From: Mauremys mutica
Taxonomy: Eukaryota; Chordata; Testudines; Geoemydidae
DNA: 64,000 nt
Assembly: GCF_020497125.1 (NCBI RefSeq)
Contig: NC_059080.1
Coordinates: forward strand, 50,905,563-50,969,562
Direction of reading: 5' to 3'
Shown in pieces: positions 11,008-22,194 of the stretch (positions within the stretch are counted from its first letter, which is position 1; every line of letters begins with the position of its first letter). The notes under the pieces are model-generated. The model searched no databases. It saw nothing but the letters and a program-made list of their open reading frames with translations, and was not told the origin of the DNA. A program made the translations under genes and the position numbers.

Positions 11008-11516
11008 AGAGCTGGCCAAAAAATGATCCATTTGAAATGTTGTTTCATCAGAAAATAGCCTATTTCCAAAAGCCATTCCTTTTCAAATTTGTCAGTTTTT
11101 TGACAAAAAACAAATGAAAAGAAAACAAATAATTTTTCATATTTTGAAAACTTTGTTTTTTGTCTCTTTTTCTTATTTTTTTCTCCCTGTTTTCCTTTTT
11201 ACCATGGAAAAGGGAGGCAATAAAAGGAAATGAGTGAGAAAAAGGGGCGATCCCCATAAAAAATTAAGTTTTTTAAAACTGATCTTTTTAAAATGGGCTT
11301 TTTGACAGAAAAAAAGGACAAATTTGGAAAGAAACAAAAATGTTCCATGAAAATATCCATTTAGGAAAAAAAATCAGTTTTTGCTTTTCAAAAACAGAAA
11401 AGTTGTCAGGTTTTGATTTTTTGTCAAGAAACCAACTATATCCCTGGGAAATTTAAGGAAAAAGAATTTTTTTTGAAATGTCCTACAAAAAACAATTGGC
11501 ATTTTCCAACCAGCTG
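11008..11516. mobile_element. AT-rich inverted-terminus repeat
   Basis: The left end AGAGCTGGCCAAAAAATG and right end CATTTTCCAACCAGCT are roughly inverted. The interior is long poly-A/poly-T-rich sequence with many TTTTGACA/TGTCAAAA words. Similar sequence occurs at 35270-35555 and in pieces at 20232-21560 and 44740-45125. It is probably a non-autonomous DNA transposon family, superfamily not assigned. Confidence 0.5.
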
Positions 11517-11665
11517 GGGTTCTACAAGGCTACTGATGTGCTTTGGAGCCCATTCCAATGCCCATCCAAGCCAATGAGAACTCTTCCAGTGGTCTTTAAT
11601 ATGCCAGGTTTCTAACGTTGTGGTAATATTTATGAAATCCAGATATCCATATTCAGTGGACAGGC

Positions 11666-11800
11666 ATCATAGAATATAAGGGTTGGAAGGGACCTCAGGA
11701 GGTCATCTAGTCCAACCCCGTGCTCAAAGCAGGACCAATCCCTAACTAAATCCCCAAATGGCCCCCTCAAGGATTGAACTCTGAGGATTGAAGATCAGAG
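11666..11800 (-). mobile_element. CR1-tailed repeat fragment
   Basis: The reverse complement of 11666-11745 is the CR1 3' end (ggttggactagatgacctcctgaggtccct plus octamer tail). The remainder ('ggccccctcaaggattgaactct') resembles a tRNA-like SINE body, so this may be a SINE with a CR1-derived tail. Confidence 0.6.
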
Positions 11801-12354
11801 ATGACATTCTTTGAGGAATCCTAACTCTGAATTCCCTTACTTTCAAATGTTTTTTTTAATGACCACGACATGCTAATAATAGTGTTTTCAATTGATTGAG
11901 CTGAATTTCAAACCTTAGCTATCTTAACATATTTGCCTGAGAATTTTTCAGTTCACTGTCTTTGCCCCTAGCCCTGTACTATTAACATCAATGGGCGCTT
12001 TGCCATTGACTTCAATAAGTGTAAGATCCAGCCCTTGGTAAGGTCTGGGCAGTTCTTTCCTGGCCAGCGTTCCCTTTAACTGACATAGGATCAAAGTTTC
12101 ACACTGGCCTGTGACTCTGGCCGTTATTACCCAAAAAGTACTATTTTTATTTAAAAGTAGAGTTAATAACAATAGTGACAGTTGAAGTCAGCCCTAATAA
12201 TCCAATAGTCCCTTCTGACCTTAAAAATCTCTGACCGTTGGAAACCAGAGGTAAAGGTATCTGTAATGCTAGCAAAGCATGAAAAGTAAAAGGAAGGGAA
12301 AAGGTGAGAGGCATCAGGCCTACCTGTGTCAGTTCTGGCTCAGAGGATACAAGC

Positions 12355-12480
12355 CCCAAGTCAGGAAAGCACCTGGGCATGTGCTTAGTTTTGAGCACAT
12401 GCTTAATGTCCATAAATCCATGGATGTAAGCATGTGTGTAAGTGCTGTCCTGCATAGGGATGCTTTCCTGAATCAGGGCC
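12355..12480. repeat. Dispersed palindromic repeat
   Basis: Inverted halves built on 'tcaggaaagcacctgggcatgtgctta' and 'taagcatgtgtgtaagtgctgtcctg' end in 'tcctgaatcagggcc'. It belongs to the same family as 15146-15265, 19378-19505 and 59300-59408. Confidence 0.6.
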
Positions 12481-13510
12481 AGAATACAGAGATCTGTGTT
12501 GTTTTACTAAGAAGAAAAACATGAAGTGCTGTATAAAAGGGATACTGGCAAATGGGATCTGTGAGGGATGAAGCATTGTGTGTTCTGAGATAAGTATCCA
12601 GGCTTAGTTGTTGCATGTTAAATGCAGAAAGTGGAGTCCAAAGTAAAGATAAACCCTATCCACATGAGCAGTCCCACTGAAACTCACATGAGGAAGGGAA
12701 GCATGATTTGGCCCTGAGTTGTAGTCTTGTTTGTCTTTTACTTTGTACATGGTTTCCTCCAGGAATACTTGACCCATGTGTAATCTGTTCTCAGATGGCC
12801 GGGGGTGGTTGGCTCTGCACAGCACTGTATTGCGGCAGTCAGCAGTGCAGCTGGATGAGCTGACGGGGTGTGTAAGCATAGCACAGGACGGCCCATGGAA
12901 GAGCTGGAATTGTTTAAGACAGTACCTGGTTTTGAGAGGTTTTCATTATTTGTATGTCATTCAAGGTTGATGCCCTGGTCCAGCAGAGTACTTAAGTACA
13001 TGCTTAACTTGGAGCACACGAGCAGTCCCACGGCTAATCTCAAACTATTCCATGGTTCCAAGATCTCATTAACACACATGCTGTCTGGTGCAAGTCTGCA
13101 AGGACTGCTAGCTTCAGATCTGACTCATCTAGGAGATTTGCAGGGCAAGCACCAGGGCTACTGTGCATAGGGTAAAAAATCCACAACTGATTCATACAGT
13201 CACCAATTATACAGCCAGGAAGTCACTGGAACCATACACAAGCTTAAAAATAACCATGTGCTTAATTGCTTTGTTGGACTGGGGTCTTAGTAATGATCTG
13301 TGCTTTTTAATGTATTGCCAACATCTTCATTTTGCATTTGCTCTAAAAAAAAAGCAGTTTCTGTCTTCAAATGCATCTGTGCGACCTTCATGGATTCCAG
13401 TGGGAGCTGGGGGGCATGGATCAGTATTCATGCCACACTCCACATCACTACACGGCCTGGGGAAGCTAATGATCCAAGCAACAGACCAAAGTGACTGATG
13501 AATCCTGGTC

Positions 13511-13530
13511 ACGTGCCACCTGTGGCACGT
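13511..13530. repeat. 9-bp palindrome containing CACGTG
   Basis: ACGTGCCAC and GTGGCACGT form perfect 9-bp arms around a 2-nt spacer. A CACGTG E-box overlaps the left edge. No nearby gene suggests a regulatory role. Confidence 0.6.
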
Positions 13531-14268
13531 TGCACATACGCTAAGGAGTGGGAGCTGCATGCAGGTTTCCAGGGCTAGAGTTTGACCTTAAAATGCAACT
13601 GTGAAACCTTAATTGAAAATGGCTCCGTTCTTGATATGAAGGGAATTTGACAGCCTAATGGCTTGAGAAGCAACCTCACAGATGCTTTTGGGCTACTAGT
13701 CTCAAATACACTTATGTTCAATTCATGGAGACTTTATGGACATAAACTGCACAAAGGTTGCCAGAGTTTGAGAGACACATAGAGCCCTCAGATCTCTGCC
13801 AGCACTGAGGTCTGCCCAGGCCAGGGCTACCCATTGTGCTGGGGCTTGATCCACTCTGTTGATTCGGCAGCAATGTCCATTCCTGAGCCAGTGGCTCAAT
13901 GCCACCGCTCACCTAGAAGTGAGTATAGGTAGCTGCTGAAAGACATTCCCTGATATCAGCTACTGTGCTTTTTCAGCTGCGGGGCACTTCACGCTCCTTG
14001 TGGGAAAAGGGTTCCATAATTATGTTCCCCTGGTGGGTCTCCCAAGCCCCAAGAAACTTCCCAGCACCTTCAGGAAGGTGTCCAGACCCTAGGGTAGCTG
14101 GCCTTTAACACTTGAGAACCACTAGGCATTGGCTATGGTGCACTATCATTGTTAACATTCAGTTAGTATTATTGTCTCCCCCTCCTCATAGAGCCTCTTT
14201 CCGGGCTCTCCTGAAAGTGATTCTGGGAGACGCCTGCTGCCAAAATACTTTTCTAGTTGAGACTATAA

Positions 14269-14544
14269 GACCTGGTCTACACTAGGGGGGAGTGTTGATG
14301 TAAGATATGCAACTTCAGCTACGGGAATATCGTAGCGGAAGTCGAAGTATCTTATTCCGACTTACTTATCGACGTCCGCGGCTCTCCCGTCGACTCCACT
14401 ACCGCCGCTCACTCTGGTGGAGTTCCGGACACGACGGGGAGCGCGTTCGGGGATCGATATATCACGTCTAGATGAGATGCGATATATCAATCCCCGATAA
14501 ATCGATCGCTACCCGCCAATATGGCGGGTAGTCTGGACGTACCC
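14269..14544. mobile_element. PIF/Harbinger MITE
   Basis: The ends GACCTGGTCTACACTAG and CTGGACGTACCC are flanked on both sides by TAA (14266-14268, 14545-14547). Internal inverted pairs occur, for example 'ggggatcgatatatc' against 'gatatatcaatcccc'. It is CpG-rich and has no coding capacity. Confidence 0.85.
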
Positions 14545-15145
14545 TAAGAGAGGAAATTCCTCTCTTCCCTTCATCCCCCTGTAACTACTCCCTGAGGTCA
14601 GGGCACCTAGCACTCCCATTGTGGCTCAGTACCTTGCATTTCTTGATTTGGGAGAGATCAGAAGTGCTTGGTGTGACTGCTCGCCTCCCTGCCTCATGTA
14701 AGTGACAACCGTAGTAGGATAGCTACAAAAAATATACATGGCGAATGTCTTCCGATTCTTAAGTGTTTTAATGGCAGGATGATGCTCATTTTGGGTGTGC
14801 ACTTGAACTCCAGAAAGCGACAACAGTTATGTATTTGTAGTAGCTAAATACAAATCCAACAGATGAGGAGAAATAGCCAGACTGCGTCACACACTCTTTT
14901 TAGAAATTCAGGACTCTGTCATGAATTTATGATCAGCTAGAAACTGAGACGCTATCAAAACTGTGTTCCAGCAACTCCAGGGACGGGTCATGTGTCTGTG
15001 AGATTTAATCAGCAGCTGGGTTACTGCCTTCAATTTCTCAGCAGATTACACTGGAATCCAGTGGATACAATTTAAAATAGCCAGGACCCTGAGGATTTTA
15101 TAAAGACCCTTTACACTGTGCACAGGCTCAGACATAAGCTCTGAG

Positions 15146-15265
15146 CTGCAAAGCACTTAAGCACATGCTTAACTTTAGGCATGTGAGTAGACCCTTAGGC
15201 TTCAATGAAACTACTCACAAACTCAAAATTAAGTACGTGTGTAAGTGCTTTGCTGGATCAGGGCC
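15146..15265. repeat. Dispersed palindromic repeat
   Basis: 'gcaaagcacttaagcacatgc' on the left pairs imperfectly with 'acgtgtgtaagtgctttgc' on the right. The centre is 'agtagacccttaggcttcaatgaaactact'. Confidence 0.7.
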
Positions 15266-16740
15266 ATAGTTATTTTCTCCATACTGCATCATCCAGCCAT
15301 CCAAAACATACCCACAGACACTAGACCTCACTGAGGACAAATTAATAAAACATATGATGTTCCAAAAAAAAAGATAAAAGACACTAAGTGAAAAGTACCC
15401 ATTTCTCCAACTCTCATCTCTCCGAAATGCCTGGCTCAGCAATGGGGCCAGGTTTTCACTCCAAACTTGCCTGGTTTCCTACCAGCTCACCCACCCAGCT
15501 CCTCAGGAGCCTGCCTGATGGATTGCCTCTGAGTTGGGGACCCCTGGGTGCCCAGGGTCGCAGTTCCAGGCAGACTGCCCTGGAGCCAGGGCACCAGTGC
15601 CCATTGCAGGAATTCTGAAATTGTTAATTTTCTTTCTGAATCAGGACAAAGCCAATTTTTGAAATATCAAAATCTGCTATTCAATGGAATGACCTTTCAC
15701 CCACATTATCCTCACTGTTAAAAAGCTGCATCATATTTCCCGTCTGAACTTTTCCAACTTCAAATTCCAGCTACTGGGTCTCATTATGTCCTACTCTGCT
15801 AGATTAATGAGCCCTCAAAAATCAGATCTCTTCTCCTTGGGCCCATAGTTACAGACCATGGCCTATTCCTCTTGCAGCACCTGCTCACAAGTTCCTCATC
15901 TCTCCCAGCCTCTAGGTTCTATTTTTTTCAATATATCTTAGTATGTGTAATCTGTGCAGAAGTATCGTATTTCTCTTTGCAAAGGTGGGATCTTAGCTTT
16001 CCATATACATATTTGACAACTTGATGCTGCACAGATGCTATAATTATTTTGTGGATCCTACCATGGTTAGTTCATGTTTGTTCATCCTTTGTTGTAATTG
16101 CTACTACTAGTTAGTTAGTAATTTTTCTGGAAACATCCCCATTTTTGTCTCTGCAGCCTGGGGATTTATTACAGGAGGGGCTGTTACATCAGATAAAATT
16201 ACCTGAAATTCTTGTTCTCTGATGATACAAGTTTGTAACAGACCACCACTTGCCCTAATACCTTTTGTTCTCAGCTGGGGATAGTTAGTTATTGTTAGGC
16301 TTGGATGGATTTGACTTTTATTGGTGAGTGTCAGTAAACATAGATTTCACCCTACACACACAAATCAACAAAAACATATGTCCAGCAATAATTATCAAAA
16401 TTTACTGATAGGCAAAGTAAGAAAAATGAAGCCTCAGCACATATTAGGGGTTGTATATTTTGACATGTGATGTTGACAATTGTGTTTTAATGCTTATAAA
16501 CCTTTAACTTTTTGAAACTCTGTCTCCTGTCAACAAATAATGACTCCCCCATAATTTTCCACAATTGTGAAAATATAAATTGATAAAAAAAATGCTTAAA
16601 CCCCATAATTTTGGCACCTGTGAACATTTCAATTGATACAAATCTAAAAATAAACATGATATTATACAAAAATTAAAACTGATTTCTGTTCTTAACTTAG
16701 ATATTTAAGCATTTCAAGAAGAATAGAGGGGATGCAGTTC
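15266..16740. other. Intergenic, no gene seen
   Basis: The region is AT-rich towards the right, with many stop codons in all frames. No repeat or gene was recognised. Confidence 0.5.
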
Positions 16741-16742
16741 TA

Positions 16743-17812
16743 GGGTGACCATACATCGCGTTTTGGCCGGGCCAGTCCCTTTTTTAAGCCTTGTCCCGGC
16801 CGTCCTGCCTTTTTTGGCAAACCTGGGCATTTATCCTGTTTGCTCTTGACAAATGGCCAGTTTTGCAAAAAAAAAGTGAGGTGCAACCTCTAGTGGGGCA
16901 CAGAGAAATGTGCAGGGGCAACGTCATCAGGGCCGGCTCTAACATTTTTGCCGCCCCAAGCAAAAAAAAGAGCGCCGCCCCACCGTAACACCCCCGCTGC
17001 GAGCGCCACGCCGCCAAACCCCACCCCGAGCGTCGCGTCGCGCCGACCAAGTCCCCGCCCCTCCAAGCGCCGCACCACGCTGCCCAAGTCCCTGCCCCCC
17101 CTAGCATCGTGCCACCGAACCCCGCCCCCCCCAAGCACCACCCTGCCCAAGCCCCCGGCCCCCCGAGCACCGCACTGTGCTGCCCAAATCCCCACTCCCC
17201 CAAGCGCCGCGCCACCCAAGCCCCCGCCCCCCCGAGCGCCATGCTGCCGAAGCCCTCCCCCGCTGAGCCGCCCAAGTCCCCGCCCCCCCAGTGCCGCGCC
17301 GCGCCACCCAAGCCTCCGCCTCCCCCCCCGAGTGCCGCACCACTCAAACCTCCCCCGCCCCAGCGCCGCCCAGCCGAACCAAAAAAACCAAACAAAAAAC
17401 CTCCAGCGCCACCCGGCCGAACCAAAAAAACCCCCAAAACCCGAGCGCCGCCCCGCCCCAAGGTGCCACCCCAAGCACGTGCTTGGTCGGCTGGTGTCTG
17501 GAGCCGGCCCTGAACGCCATCCCCATGTAAGGGGAGAGAGGGCTCAGGTGAGCGGCTTGGGCTAGGCCAGACCTGCACAGGTGAGTTAGCGGGCAGCTCA
17601 GGCTGACAGTGCATGGGCCAATGGGGGTGAGCAGCACAGGTCAACCTGGCGCAGGGGGACGGGGAGCTGTAGCATGGGATGGGGGGTGAGTGGTGTGGGC
17701 CGGGGCCGGGGGGCGCAAGCGGCACAGGCCAACCCCAAATGCGGGAGAGAGGGTGGCCTTTGGCTAGTCCAAGGTAGGGTCCTGTGTTCTCTTTTGGGAA
17801 ATATGGTAACCC
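16743..17812. mobile_element. TA-flanked DNA element (Tc1/mariner-like ends) carrying a hAT
   Basis: Left GGGTGACCATA and right TATGGTAACCC are inverted termini, each bounded by TA (16741-16742, 17813-17814). Subterminal sequence is 'ggccgggccagtccc' on the left and 'ggtcctgtgttctcttttggga' on the right. The hAT at 16928-17512 interrupts it. Superfamily assignment rests only on the TA flanks. Confidence 0.6.
16928..17512. mobile_element. hAT-type non-autonomous element, GC-rich interior
   Basis: The ends CAGGGCCGGCTCTAAC and GGAGCCGGCCCTG match the family at 7228-8548. The 8-bp flanks are AACGTCAT (16920-16927) and AACGCCAT (17513-17520), 7 of 8 identical. The interior is a degenerate proline-codon-like tandem array ('cccaagcccccgcccccc'). 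That array explains the long frames on both strands at 16784-17914, which are not genes. Confidence 0.85.
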
Positions 17813-17814
17813 TA

Positions 17815-19377
17815 GGCAGTTCCTGGTTGTTATTGCCACAGCATGTCTACAGCTGGTGGGTTGGGTTGGACTAATGGCATCAAACTTTAAACTATTCCAA
17901 ATTTGGCTCTCCAATGAGGTAACCTAGTGCAGCGATACACCTGCAGAGAACCAGATTTCTGCATAAGGAAGATTTTCCTTTTGGGTCTGTTGGGGGAGTT
18001 TTCTGGCAGAAAGCTAACCCAGACTATTGTCAGGAAAGGAGTCAGGGATGGTAAGGTGTTACGCTGGTTCACAAGGATGTGCATTACTATCATTTTTTTG
18101 GCAGCCACATTTGTTTCTGCAGAATTTAAGTTTCCATTTTAAAAAATCCTAGTCAGGCTTTATCCCTTTTAACTGAGGGAAAAAAAAATCATCTCCCAAG
18201 CACGAATGCATGCAGTGTCTTTTCCCTGAGACAGACTGAGAAAATAGCTCTGAGAGCTGTGCAGCCAGTGTACAGTTCACTCTGAAGCCTAATGCTGACA
18301 GTTTAAATTGGAACATCACCTACTATTGCTAGTGGCTCATGTGGTCTGAACAAAGTGTGTGTGTGAGGGTCTAAAAGGGGCGCCCCAAGGAATTGTTCCC
18401 AGAGTACACCCCAGGGTTCCCAGCCACCCCTGGCCCGGCTGGCTCCCTCATGTGAGCACTCTTCACGGCTCGTGTGTGAGTCCTGCAGGCAGAGGGCACA
18501 TGAGCTGCTGGAAGTGGGCAAGGCCGAGCAGGCCCCCTCAGGGGAGCACTGGTGCAGGAGCTGGCCCCACAGCAGTGGTAAGGAGGGGCAGCACTGCTCA
18601 GGTTTGGCCCCATGGCTCCTCTGTCATGATGGGGTGGCAGCAGGGCCGATACTGAGCAAGTGGCATTGTGACTTGGTGCACAGGGTCACAGCGTCACTCA
18701 GGTTGAGCACCATGGACTCTCTGTCATGGGCAGGGGGGAGGGCATGTGGGCCCCAACCTGAGTGGACAGCGTGATAGCCAGTGCTGCTTTTCCTCGCTCC
18801 TCCATTGGGATGCCTAACACCGATGACTCGGCACCCCTGCCAGTGGTATGCACCACATTTAACATGCATATGGCTGCGGTCGCCACTGTATCATAATCTG
18901 AGAGCAGCAGTTTAAACAGCATCCCTCAGTGCCCGGGCTCAATTGCTACAAAAAATGTTTTGCTGGGTCTGTAAGCCATGGTGACTCCCCCCAATACAAC
19001 TTCACACTGATTGTTTCACTACTTATCGTATCAGCTACTCCGGATTTGGGGCAGAGCTGGAGAACAGCTCTCACTACATGGCTTTGGTTTTGTCCCTTAG
19101 GCTTCAGTGTTTACTTCTGGCTTCTGTGAAATTAATTGGGAACGAAGAATTTTGAGGAAGTGTGAACTGAAAAAAAAAATCTTGTAATGATTTGTGACCC
19201 TTACAATTGATTTTTCTTCAATTATAGTTGCAATTAACGTTTCAGATTAAAGTAGCTAATTATAAAAAGAGGTAATTCTTTCTCTCTCTCTCTGAATCCT
19301 TTCACAACCCTCGGGGAAATTAAAACTTGATGTTTCTGAAATTAATAGATGAGCAAGGAGCTCAAACTTCAAGGTCT
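17815..19377. other. Intergenic, no gene seen
   Basis: Several 60-100-codon frames occur near 18303-18922 on both strands, in moderately GC-rich sequence. None has a recognisable motif, and overlapping frames on both strands argue for chance. Confidence 0.5.
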
Positions 19378-19505
19378 AATTCAGGAAAGTATCCCTATTC
19401 AGGACAGTCCTTAAGCACGTGCTTAAAGTTAAGGACATGCTCAAGTGCCATTGTGAAGAGTGATGAGCTTTAGTATGTGAATAAGCGCTTTCCTGAATTA
19501 AGGCC
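19378..19505. repeat. Dispersed palindromic repeat
   Basis: Imperfect inverted halves around 'ccttaagcacgtgcttaaagttaagg' end in 'aagcgctttcctgaattaaggcc'. The interior itself contains the palindrome TTAAGCACGTGCTTAA. Confidence 0.65.
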
Positions 19506-20460
19506 TAAATGGAGGAGATAAAAGAGGCGTGGTTCCTTAGAAATAAACATGTGGGGCCTTTTTAAGGCGTAACTGGTGTTTTACACTGGTGATTCCATTA
19601 GCTCTGTGGATTCATTCCTGAGTAACACAAGGATAAATCAAATCAGAATCAGTCCCATTCTATTTCAACATTATCAATGTGGACACGAGTACAACATGGA
19701 TAAGTGACTTTTAGAGGCCACATATAGTCTGGATTGAGTGCCATGCTTAGACACACTCAATGTAGATCTGTAGATGGACACACAAGTACACACTTCATTT
19801 GGCTTCTCTCCTCCAGCCCTTCAATTCTACTCAAAGGGTGTTTTACTGAGACAACATCTCTCCATCCTGACCTCATTCACTTGCTTTGGGTTCCATAAGG
19901 GATTTTTTGGGCTTGAATTGCACCATGTTAAATTCAGTTTCCCAAACGTCAGCCACTCCCATATTTTTTCTGATGCAATTTCTGTCATTTGTAGCAAGGA
20001 TGCAAAAGCCTCGAGCAGACAGCTCTGCGGAGATTTGTGTGCTGCAAGAAGGCTTCTTGCCATGTCTCTTCTTTCTTTTCCTCGTTCTTTCTTCCTGGCC
20101 TGGCTCTCTCTTCCTTTCCCCTGCAACTCCTTTCTATGCTCCTCACTGCCCCAGTATTTCCCCATTCCTCATCTCTTGCATTATTCATCTCTTTCTCTCT
20201 GAGGTTCACATACCTGGAGCATTATGAGCTGAGCTGGGCGATCAATGGGATTATTTTCCCTACAGAATTTTTGGCAGAGAAAAATCTCTAACATTTTCAA
20301 TTTAAATAGTTTGATTTCCAGTGGGAAATTTCACAACAATTTTCATTTTGCCTTCAAATTATTTAATAATAATTAATTGTGTCGCAGTAACACCTAGGAG
20401 TCTCGCTCATGGACCAGGACCCCACTGTGCTAGGGGCTGTACAAACGCAGATCAGAGAGA

Positions 20461-20566
20461 AAATTCCACTACTTGCATCCGAAGAAGTGGGTATTCACCC
20501 ACGAAAGCTCATGCTGCAAAACGTCTGTTAGTCTATAAGGTGCCACAGGATTCTTTGCTGCTTCTA
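20461..20566 (+). mobile_element. Penelope-like element 3' fragment
   Basis: It shares 'tgcatccgaagaagtgg', 'acgaaagctcatgct', 'gtctgttagtctataaggtgcc' and 'ttctttgctgcttctacagat' with the 3' region of the element at 34110-34821. CAGATCAGAGAGA flanks it on both sides (20448-20460 and 20567-20579), a 13-bp target duplication within the SINE. Confidence 0.75.
20479..20515 (+). ncRNA. Hammerhead-ribozyme-like fold in Penelope repeat
   Basis: CCGAAGA is followed by a perfect 6-bp hairpin (GTGGGT, loop ATTC, ACCCAC), then GAAAGC, loop TCAT, GCT. The order matches a hammerhead core with a very short stem III. Weak points are C instead of U in the CUGANGA box, an extra A before stem II, and G at the expected cleavage position. 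This copy is probably inactive. Confidence 0.4.
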
Positions 20567-20895
20567 CAGATCAGAGAGAGACTCCCTGCCACAAAGAGCT
20601 TGCAATAAGACAGGAGACAAAAGGTGGCTGCACAGACAGGCATGGAAGTACAGGGGAACAATGAGAAATTACAAAATGTCATTTTATTTTGCTTTTTTTA
20701 ATTGACTTTAATTTTTGGGGTCCCTTATCCTTTCCCCTTTTTAAATTCCCCCTTTTTATCCTTACTGGATAGAAGTTAGAGGATAGGTAAAAATGTGGGG
20801 GTGGGGAACTCAACTTTTCATGTTTTTTGCTGTTGAATCAAAAAGTAAGAAAATGTGTCAAAAAGTAGTTTCTCCCTCCACTTCACATACTTTTA

Positions 20896-21172
20896 GGGCT
20901 TGGCTACACTTACAAATTTGCAGCGCTGCAGCAGGGTGTGAAAACACACCCTCTCCAGCGCTGCAAATTGCGGCGCTGCAAAGCGCCAGTGTGGTCAAAG
21001 CCCCAGCGCGGCTCCCAGCGCTGTCCGTTATTCCCCACAGGGAGGTGGAGTACGGACAGCGCTGGGAGAGCTCTCTCCCAGCGCTGGTGCTTTGACTACA
21101 CTTAGCGCTTCAAAGCGCTGCCGCAGCAGCGCTGCCACGGCAGCGCTTTGAAGTGTAAGTGTAGCCAAAGCC
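20896..21172. mobile_element. PIF/Harbinger MITE
   Basis: The ends GGGCTTGGCTACACTTACA and TGTAAGTGTAGCCAAAGCC are inverted. Both flanks carry TTA (20893-20895, 21173-21175). The interior is packed with AGCGCTG palindromes. Confidence 0.9.
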
Positions 21173-21560
21173 TTAGACTGTTTTCCAGCTTTTGCCAGTT
21201 GGAAAGTGTGGAGAATGCCCCACATTTCACACCTTCTCAATGTGTAGCTAAAACAGTGAAAAGGTGTGAAAAAGCATCTTTCCCCTCCACTTTCTAACAC
21301 TTCCATACTGTTTTCCAACTTGCAAAATCTACTTCCCCCTCTCCCCACTTTCTAGCCCATTTCCAACTTTTGCTAGTTGGAAAAGAGTTATAAAGCAAGT
21401 TGGAAGAAACCCACAAGTTTGAAATGATTTTTTTTTAAAACCAAAAACTTTTGAAAACAAAACATTTCAGAAAATCAACACATTTGGTCAAGAACATTTT
21501 TTTCCCCATAGAAAAATGCAATTTTGGCCAAATCCTCTCTGTTGGAAAATGTTCAGCTGA

Positions 21561-22189
21561 TTCTCTGAAAGTGTTAGACTCCTACAGCATGAGGAGGTTT
21601 GGTACCTTTGGGAAGAGCCAGAGGGTCTCTAAAAACATCTGAGAAATGTCTGTCTGAACTGTCCCTTCAAGATGAGCCTCCACATCTGTGAAAATACCAA
21701 AGTCAAACTGGCTCATCTTCCCCCTGGACTTGGTGGGGCCTCAGAAAATGAGCCGGCAATTTATATTGCTTAATGGCTATCAGAGCATTTAAAATATTCC
21801 AGCAATTTTCCAGGGGTTAAACAACTAAGGGATGAACCTTGACCCAGCCTCTCCAAACATCTGCTTGAAAAAATAGAAAGAAAAAAGCAGCGAAGCAGTG
21901 TTTTCACAACCCAACCCCAGTTTACCAACCTGGCACCAGGTGTCGAGGAGTTTGCTTCCCATTCTCCAGGAGACAGGAAGAGCAGAAGACATTGAGACTG
22001 GTACTTATAAAAACATCAGTGCATAGAGAACACATTATGCAAAATATATTAAACCATTTCCGAGAGAGCGAGAGAGTGCGTATTCTATATATCTGGGACT
22101 ATATAAATAGTAAAACCCAATGGGCCAAACCCATGCCTGATGGAACTCCACTGCAAACAGTGGAATGACACAAGGAATGAATTTGGCCC
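21561..22189. other. Intergenic, no gene seen
   Basis: No supported coding frame and no recognised repeat apart from a short GA-rich run near 22064-22076. Confidence 0.5.
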
Positions 22190-22194
22190 AATGT

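Larger units (their letters stand above)
11801..14265. other. Intergenic with old palindromic repeats
   Basis: No gene is supported. Contents include the dispersed palindromic repeat at 12355-12480, partial copies near 12970-13045 and 13243-13290, and a small E-box palindrome at 13511-13530. The open frames are short and featureless. Confidence 0.5.
20385..20650. repeat. SINE-like repeat split by a Penelope fragment
   Basis: 'cacctaggagtctcgctcatggaccaggacccca ... ctaggggctgtacaaacgcag' continues after the insert with 'actccctgccacaaagagcttgcaataagacag'. The pieces are contiguous in the family, as also seen near 41430-41520. Confidence 0.65.
20232..21560. mobile_element. Probable AT-rich repeat split by nested insertions
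   Basis: It opens with 'gagctgggcgatcaatggg' and 'aatttcacaacaattttcatttt' and closes with 'gttggaaaatgttcagctga', the termini of the AT-rich family at 11008-11516. Between these lie a SINE, a Penelope fragment and a Harbinger MITE. Treating the outer pieces as a single copy is an inference. Confidence 0.4.

Noticed and set aside
16784..17914. 376-codon minus-strand ORF, Gly/Trp-rich
   Set aside because: It crosses both borders of the nested hAT and is mirrored by a 205-codon frame on the other strand. It reflects cytosine-rich tandem repeats, not a gene.
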